This document shows positions 59,264-64,000 of a DNA stretch of 64,000 nt, one piece after another. Source of the stretch: Miltoncostaea sp963771025 (GTDB lineage Bacteria > Actinomycetota > Thermoleophilia > Miltoncostaeales > Miltoncostaeaceae). The notes below the pieces were generated by a model. The model saw only the letters and a list, made by a program, of their open reading frames with translations. It made no database searches and had not been told where the DNA came from. The stretch lies in assembly GCA_963771025.1 (NCBI GenBank), contig CAVYRL010000001.1, positions 372,001 to 436,000 on the forward strand, in the 5' to 3' direction. Position 1 is the first letter of the stretch. The number at the start of each line of letters is the position of its first letter. The position numbers and the translations under genes are program-made.

Positions 59264-59652
59264 GCGCCCTGCCCGAGGAGGTGCGCGCGCTCGTCGCAGC
59301 CCCAAACATCGCCCACGTTGCGACGTTGATGTCCGACGGGGCTCCCCATGGCGTCCCGGTGTGGATCGGCATCGAGGACGGCCGGGCTGCGTTCCTGACC
59401 TCGCCGAGCTCACGCAAGGCACGTAACCTCGCACGCGACCCCCGAATCAGCGTCTCGATCGCCGGCGCCGAGCGCTGGACGGCAATGGCCCAGATCCGTG
59501 GCCGCGTCCAGACGCCCGTCGAGGGCAAGCGGGCGTGGGAGATCATCGATCGCATCTCCCACGACTACATCGGGGCGCCCTACCCGCTGCGAGAGGACCG
59601 GATCGTCTTTCTCGTCAACGCCGAGCTCGCGTGGGCGCACGACTTCGGATGA
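59260..59652 (+). CDS. PPOX-class flavin/F420-dependent oxidoreductase
   Basis: 130 residues with the split-barrel fold of the pyridoxamine-phosphate-oxidase-like superfamily: PNIAHVATLMSDGAPHGVPVWIG, a FLTSPSSRKARNLARDPRIS stretch (typical K-x-R-N-L-x-x-D-P-R cofactor-binding motif) and VSIAGAERW followed by a RGRV strand. Actinobacterial members of this type often use F420 or FMN. ATG 59260 overlaps the cupin stop (ATGA). It is the last gene of the TetR-controlled unit. Confidence 0.88.
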   Translation: MSALPEEVRALVAAPNIAHVATLMSDGAPHGVPVWIGIEDGRAAFLTSPSSRKARNLARDPRISVSIAGAERWTAMAQIRGRVQTPVEGKRAWEIIDRISHDYIGAPYPLREDRIVFLVNAELAWAHDFG

Positions 59653-59826
59653 GGACGCCGCGTCGGCGGTCGCGGCGAGGGGCGCCGTGGTGCTCATCCT
59701 CGCCGCTGCGGTGGAAGCGCGCAGGAGCCCGCCGCCGCGCCGTCTCCGGCGGCGGGGGTCGCTACCGGCCTCAACGACCGCTCGGGGCGTGCGCGCCGCG
59801 CGCGGCCGCGGGGCGGAACGCGTCGT

Positions 59827-60063
59827 GTGGCGGAGGCCCTGGCCTGGGCGCTCCGGCGGGTCCCAGGCCTCGCCCGCGACTTCGCCCTGCTGTTCGTGAT
59901 GGTGACGCCGTCGCCGAGCAAGCGATTCTTTCCTCTGCCGAGATCGGGGTGGACACCCGGATCACCACCCGAGGGCCCTCGGGGGAGGTGCTCTATCCGG
60001 ACCTGTCGCTCTGTGGCCCGGACAGGAACTTCCAGATCCTCGTCAAGGTAAAGGTCGGCTGGC
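59827..60063 (+). pseudogene. Remnant of a PD-(D/E)XK-like nuclease gene
   Basis: Two frames join: VAEALAWALRRVPGLARDFAL (from GTG 59827) and, after a shift, GDAVAEQAILSSAEIGVDTR then GEVLYPDLSLCGPDRNFQIL and VKVKVG. The PDL strand followed by ILVxVKV resembles the Asp and Glu-x-Lys positions of restriction-endonuclease-like folds; here the Glu position is Lys (VKVK), so even the core is damaged. It breaks off where the IS3-type remnant begins. Confidence 0.4.
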
Positions 60064-60082
60064 CTCCTCGCATCGACGGGCC

Positions 60083-60330
60083 GATCTGCAGCTCGCTCAG
60101 TCGTTCGGCTCCACGCGGGACTGCTTCGATAACGCCGCCGTGGAGGCGTTCTGGGCGACCCTCAAGCGCGAGCTGGCATGGATTCACGCCCGCCACGATC
60201 TGGCCGACGCGCAGCCTGCTGCGCTCTGCCCTGTCCGACCACATCGAGGGGTTCTTCAACCCCTCTCGCATCCAGGAGTGCCTCGGCTACCGCAGCCCCG
60301 TCAACTACGAGAGGGTTGTGCCGCGGCTTG
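60083..60330 (+). pseudogene. C-terminal remnant of an IS3-family transposase
   Basis: DLQLAQSFGSTRDCFDNAAV and EAFWATLKRELAW, then after one frameshift SDHIEGFFNPSRIQECLGYR and SPVNYE. This is the classic end of an IS3/IS150-type OrfB (DNA..E..F...LK.E..., then Y/F-N..R.H..LGY.SP..YE), including the catalytic Glu in the AVEAFWATLK stretch. The front half with the first two Asp residues is absent. The bases around 60342-60362 (gtgtccgcgaaggcg) look like an element end. Bases 60331-60593 hold no gene. Confidence 0.7.
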
Positions 60331-60593
60331 AAATCCCGTGTCCGCGAAGGCGAGGCAAGACCAACCCCATTCCCAGCCGCTTGCGGGATCGTCGGGGGAG
60401 CGGGTACCAGTGCTTGCTCGCCCTTCCCCTGTCGGCGGGCCGCGTCGCTAGTCGTCGTGTCTCCGGTCACCTCGTGTACGGCGACGCGTGGCCGGCGGCG
60501 TCCCGGTGTTGGAGCCGCGGTCTCGCGCGGCGGGATGGAGGCTGGGAACTGGACGTCTTCGACCATCGAGCTGTCAGCGGCGGGAACGGCCGC

Positions 60594-63023
60594 CTACGCC
60601 GGCGGAGCGACCTCCGGCTCGCCCAGCGGCAGCGCGACCTCGAAGCGTTCCCCCGGCTCGAGCATGTGCAGCTCACCGAGGATCTCGACGGGCACGGGGG
60701 CTTCGCCACCCTGCTCGACGTACAGCAGGAACCGATCCCGTTCAACCGTGACTCCGTACCACCGCCCCCGGTGCCGGACCTGCACCCGCAGCGAGCCGAG
60801 CGTCTCGGGTAGGCGCGGGCGGAAGGCGATCACATCGCCGGTGGCATCGAGCCCGACGAAATGGCGGAACACGATGTCCACCGTGCCGCCGATGGCGCCG
60901 AGGTGGATCCCCTCCCGCGTCGTGCCCCCTTGGATGTCCTCGACGTCGCCCCGGAGAGCCTCGGTGAACATCGCCCAGGCGCCGTCATCCTCGAGGAGGT
61001 CCAGCACGGAGGCGTGCACCACGTAACTGAGCGTCGAGCCGTGGCTCGTGCGGGGCAGGTAGCACTCAACTGTCCGCTGCAGCGTGTTCTCCGCGTACGG
61101 ATAGCCGAGCTGCTCCACCAGCCGGCGCACCTCCTGCGGCCGGAGGAGGTAGAACAGCATCAGCACGTCGGCCTGCTTGGAGAGCTTGTAGCCGTCGGGC
61201 GAGTCGCCCTCGGCCTTCAGGATCCGGTCCAGACGCGTGATGTTCCCGTACCGCTGCCGGTAGCCGTCCCAGTCGAACTCGGGCAGGCTCTCGTAGCCTT
61301 CGAACTGGCTAATGATCCCCTCGCCGTGAAAGGGCACGGTCATGCGGCGGATGATGTTGCGCCAGCGCTCCGGTTCCCCGGGGGCGAGACCGATCTGCTC
61401 GACGATCTCCGTGATACGGCGCGGCGGCAGAAGATCCATCACCTCGAGGGCGCGCTCCAGCACCCAGACGGCCATCAGGTTGGTGTAGGCGTTGTTGCGC
61501 AGGCCGGGCTCCGTCGAGTCCGGGTGCTTCTCCGAATACTCGTCCGGGCCCATCACCCCGTGGATCTCGTAGCGCCCCGAGGCGTCGCTCAACGTCGTCA
61601 GGGAGTCGAAGAAGCGCGCGATCTCGAGCAGCATCTCGGCGCCGTAATGCGAGAGGAAGTCGCGGTCCCGGGTGACCGCGTAGTACTGCCAGAGGTTGTA
61701 GGCGATGGCGGCGTTCACGTGTCGCTGGCGGCGGCTGAGGTCGGCCCCCCACGTGCCGTCGTTGGGGTTGAAATGCACCTCCTGCGTCTCCTCCCGTCCA
61801 CTGCTGCCGCTCTGCCACGGGAACATCGCTCCCCGATACCCCTCCATGCGCGCCGCCCTACGGGCCACGTTCAGGCGGCGGTAGCGGTAGAGGAGCAGCG
61901 ACCGGGTGATCATCGAGAAGCGGAGGTTGAAGAACGGGAACACGAACAGCTCGTCCCAGAAGATGTGCCCGCGATAGGCCTCCCCGTGCCAGCCCCGAGC
62001 CGGGACGCTGACGTCGCGGCCGATCGAGTGGAGGCTGGCCGTCTGGAGCAGGTGGAAGGTGTGCAGACGCAGGATGCGCTGCTCGTCGGCGGCGGGCTCG
62101 AGCCGGATGTCGCAGCGCCGCCAGAGCGCCCTCCATGCGAGCGCGTGCGAGCGCAGGAGCTCCTCGAAGCGCCCGGCGTGCGCGAGGGCCTCCCGGGTCT
62201 CGAGCTCCGCCTCGCTGATCCCCGGGTCACGCGACGTGTAGAGCGCCACCACCTTCTCGACCGCGACCGTCTCGCCCTGCTCGATGCCGAAGCTCAACTC
62301 CGAGCCGATGCACCCGGGCTCATCCACGCGGCGCCGCTCGACCTCGACCTCCTCGTCCCCGCGCCAGGCGAGCGTCCGCGCCGAGAGTCCGACCTCGAGC
62401 CGCGACTGCGCCGTGCGCACGAGAAGCCAGTCGCCGAGGCCCTCGTGGCCCGCGTCCATGATCTGGAGGTGCTTCGACGCCAGGTCGCTGTAGCGGGGCA
62501 CACCGGCGTTGACCACCGATCCGTCGAGGAGCGAGCGCACCTCGACGCGGCCAGCCCAGTTCTGGGGCGTGATCGAGTACTCGATCGCCGCGAGGTTCGG
62601 CTGCTCCATGTGCACGATGCGGCGGCTCTTGACGCGCGTCTCGCGTCCGGCGTCGTCGCGTAGGAGGAACTCCCGGATGAGCATGCCTTCGCGCATGTCG
62701 AGAACCTGTCGATACTCGAGGAACTTTCCCACCCCCGGGGCGAACCAGGCACCGCCCTCGGGCCGGAAGGTGAGCGGCAGCCAGTTGGGGAAGTTGACCA
62801 GGTTCTCGTTGACGATCGAGCGGCCCCCGATCTCCGTGACCAGGCGGTCGTAGCCCCCCGCGACGTACGTCCCGGGGTAGTGGACGTCGTCGGCCTGCGA
62901 CTCCTCGGCGGCGCCGCGCGTGACGAAGCCGCCGTTGCCGAGCACGCAGAGCGCCTCGCGCCGCCCTTCCTCCTCCGGGTCGAAGCCGTCGTAGACGAGC
63001 AACCAGTCGCTGGTCTGGGTCAT
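60594..63023 (-). CDS. Glycoside hydrolase family 65 disaccharide phosphorylase
   Basis: 809 residues, full length. GH65 landmarks: N-terminal beta-sandwich with ALCVLGNGGFVTRGAAEES, the (alpha/alpha)6 barrel with GHIFWDELFVFPFF and FPWQSGSSG, the catalytic acid Glu495 in IHGVMGPDEYSEKH, and the phosphate-binding KLSKQADVLML and RTSHGSTLSYVVHA segments. It reversibly phosphorolyses an alpha-glucobiose (maltose, trehalose, kojibiose or similar) to glucose and beta-glucose-1-phosphate in the cytosol. ATG 63023 has GGAGGAGG upstream and overlaps the stop of the PgmB-OtsB gene, whose PgmB part would convert the beta-glucose-1-phosphate. Confidence 0.93.
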   Translation of the reverse strand: MTQTSDWLLVYDGFDPEEEGRREALCVLGNGGFVTRGAAEESQADDVHYPGTYVAGGYDRLVTEIGGRSIVNENLVNFPNWLPLTFRPEGGAWFAPGVGKFLEYRQVLDMREGMLIREFLLRDDAGRETRVKSRRIVHMEQPNLAAIEYSITPQNWAGRVEVRSLLDGSVVNAGVPRYSDLASKHLQIMDAGHEGLGDWLLVRTAQSRLEVGLSARTLAWRGDEEVEVERRRVDEPGCIGSELSFGIEQGETVAVEKVVALYTSRDPGISEAELETREALAHAGRFEELLRSHALAWRALWRRCDIRLEPAADEQRILRLHTFHLLQTASLHSIGRDVSVPARGWHGEAYRGHIFWDELFVFPFFNLRFSMITRSLLLYRYRRLNVARRAARMEGYRGAMFPWQSGSSGREETQEVHFNPNDGTWGADLSRRQRHVNAAIAYNLWQYYAVTRDRDFLSHYGAEMLLEIARFFDSLTTLSDASGRYEIHGVMGPDEYSEKHPDSTEPGLRNNAYTNLMAVWVLERALEVMDLLPPRRITEIVEQIGLAPGEPERWRNIIRRMTVPFHGEGIISQFEGYESLPEFDWDGYRQRYGNITRLDRILKAEGDSPDGYKLSKQADVLMLFYLLRPQEVRRLVEQLGYPYAENTLQRTVECYLPRTSHGSTLSYVVHASVLDLLEDDGAWAMFTEALRGDVEDIQGGTTREGIHLGAIGGTVDIVFRHFVGLDATGDVIAFRPRLPETLGSLRVQVRHRGRWYGVTVERDRFLLYVEQGGEAPVPVEILGELHMLEPGERFEVALPLGEPEVAPPA

Positions 63024-64000
63024 TCGCGGACCTCCTCCAGGTGCGAGGCGAGCCCCACGAGGAACTTCCGCACCTCGTCCGGGTCCCGCAGCCGGTAGAT
63101 CGCCGCCGTGGCGCGCGGCCCCTCCGCGATGAGCACACCGAGGCCGCGGCGGTCCAGGGCACGGAAGGCGTCCTCATCTGTCACGTCGTCCCCCAGATAG
63201 AGAGCCAGCACAGCTGAGGCCTCGAGGTCCAGGGCCTCGAGCAGCCACAGAACCGCGCGCCCCTTGTCCCAATCGATCCGCGGCCGGATCTCGAAGACCT
63301 TCTTGCCGTGGTGCTTTCGGAGCCGGGGCGCGTCGGCGAGGGTCTCGTCAACCGCGGCCTCGACGTCGGCGACGTGCTCCTGTGGTGTCTGTCGGTGATG
63401 GACCGAGAGCGAGTGGGCCTTGTCCTCCACCCATGCGCCGGGGATGGGCCCCACGCGCTGCGCCAGCACGTCTCTGATCCGCGCCACATCGTCCAGGAAC
63501 GCCCTGCCCACCTCGTAGGACGACGTCGTGCCACCAGGACCCCGGATCTCGAAGCCGTGGTTGCCGGCGTAGACGATGTCGTCGAGCCCGACGAGCGCGC
63601 GTACATCCGCCAGGGCTCGCCCGCTGACCACGGCGACCGTCGCCAGACGCGCGAGGCGCCGCAGCGCCTCGCGCGCGTCCGGGGCCAGCACTGCGAGGTC
63701 GGGGTGCGCGACGATCGGCGTGAGCGTGCCGTCGTAGTCCAGGAACACGACGGCGCGGCGCCCGGCGAGGCGTCGAGCGAGCTCGGGCAGGCGCTCGAGC
63801 GCCGACGGGAGGTCCACCCGCGGGGTCAGGATCTCCGCGGCGCTCAGCTCCGCGAGGTCGTTCACGACGACGTCGGCCCCGCCCCGCTCGAGGGCCTCGC
63901 GGTTGGCCCCGCGATCGACCCCGATCACCAGCCCGAAACCCCCGGCGCGCCCCGCTTGGACCCCGGAGAGCGCGTCCTCGACGACGGCCGCGCGCACCGG
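63020..64000 (-). CDS. Beta-phosphoglucomutase / trehalose-6-phosphate phosphatase fusion (N-terminus outside window)
   Basis: The frame is open to the right edge, so the N-terminal part is missing. The first visible residues, VEDALSGVQAGRAGGFGLVIGVDRG, are the C-terminal end of a HAD-type beta-phosphoglucomutase. A second HAD domain follows: FLDYDGTLTPIV (nucleophile Asp), VVSGRAL, YAGNHGFEIRGPGG, KHHGKKVFEIRP and LGDDVTDEDAF, which is the OtsB trehalose-phosphatase set. The stop overlaps the GH65 start (ATGA). The trio would link disaccharide phosphorolysis, beta-Glc-1-P to Glc-6-P conversion and trehalose formation. Confidence 0.9.
   Translation of the reverse strand, partial: PVRAAVVEDALSGVQAGRAGGFGLVIGVDRGANREALERGGADVVVNDLAELSAAEILTPRVDLPSALERLPELARRLAGRRAVVFLDYDGTLTPIVAHPDLAVLAPDAREALRRLARLATVAVVSGRALADVRALVGLDDIVYAGNHGFEIRGPGGTTSSYEVGRAFLDDVARIRDVLAQRVGPIPGAWVEDKAHSLSVHHRQTPQEHVADVEAAVDETLADAPRLRKHHGKKVFEIRPRIDWDKGRAVLWLLEALDLEASAVLALYLGDDVTDEDAFRALDRRGLGVLIAEGPRATAAIYRLRDPDEVRKFLVGLASHLEEVRE

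Overview
The window is high-GC (about 70% or more by eye) bacterial chromosome with many GTG starts, TGA stops and ATGA/GTGA gene overlaps. Gene content (cellulose-synthase-like BcsA with PilZ, DUF4082/Ig-like surface proteins, NarL-type kinase pairs, GH65 next to a trehalose-phosphatase) suggests an actinobacterium, most likely class Thermoleophilia (Solirubrobacterales-like). That placement is inference; the window has no rRNA or marker gene.

Layout. (1) 1-15.6 kb: an exopolysaccharide and surface-protein locus. It holds a large Ig-repeat protein cut by the left edge, two Wzx-like flippases, a Wzz-like chain-length protein, three GT2 glycosyltransferases, a Wzy/WaaL-like polymerase or ligase, a secreted beta-helix protein, a beta-propeller protein and an MFS transporter. 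Genes lie on both strands and often converge. No initiating sugar-phosphate transferase is visible. (2) 15.8-26.1 kb: TerC, a secreted NHL-propeller protein with an unusual triplicated C-terminal module, secreted GH26 and GH6 hydrolases, a BcsA-like synthase fused to PilZ, tRNA-Pro, a membrane GGDEF-EAL protein and a cold-shock protein. This reads as a cyclic-di-GMP-controlled beta-glucan production module. (3) 26.2-36.3 kb: metabolic genes (GalM-like epimerase, a coupled KAS/RraA/holin trio, amidohydrolase, aldehyde dehydrogenase, acetolactate-synthase-like enzyme, OsmC), with decayed genes between them (GAF/HD-GYP, a CPA1 antiporter stub, a small membrane protein). (4) 36.4-50.3 kb: a frameshifted MMPL transporter, two paralogous NarL-type two-component systems, NlpC/P60, MsrB, GH3, MoeA, GNAT, SDR and membrane proteins. 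(5) 50.7-54 kb: tRNA-Thr followed by an accessory patch with an IS481-type transposase, an unknown zinc-ribbon protein, an orphan fragment and a broken FAD oxidoreductase. (6) 54.7-59.7 kb: YCII and RibD/DHFR-like proteins, then a TetR regulator divergent from a DHA2 exporter, DUF2269, cupin and PPOX cassette with a clear palindromic operator candidate. (7) 59.8-60.4 kb: a gene graveyard with a PD-(D/E)XK-like nuclease remnant and an IS3-type transposase tail. (8) 60.6-64 kb: a GH65 disaccharide phosphorylase translationally coupled to a beta-phosphoglucomutase/trehalose-6-phosphate-phosphatase fusion that runs off the right edge.

No complete new defence or biosynthetic system is obvious. The most promising novelty lies in the c-di-GMP/glucan module with the repeat-tailed NHL protein, the unknown zinc-ribbon protein beside the insertion sequence, the KAS-RraA-holin operon, and the GH65/PgmB-OtsB pair. 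Reading frames were judged from the translation, start context and family motifs; no database search was possible.
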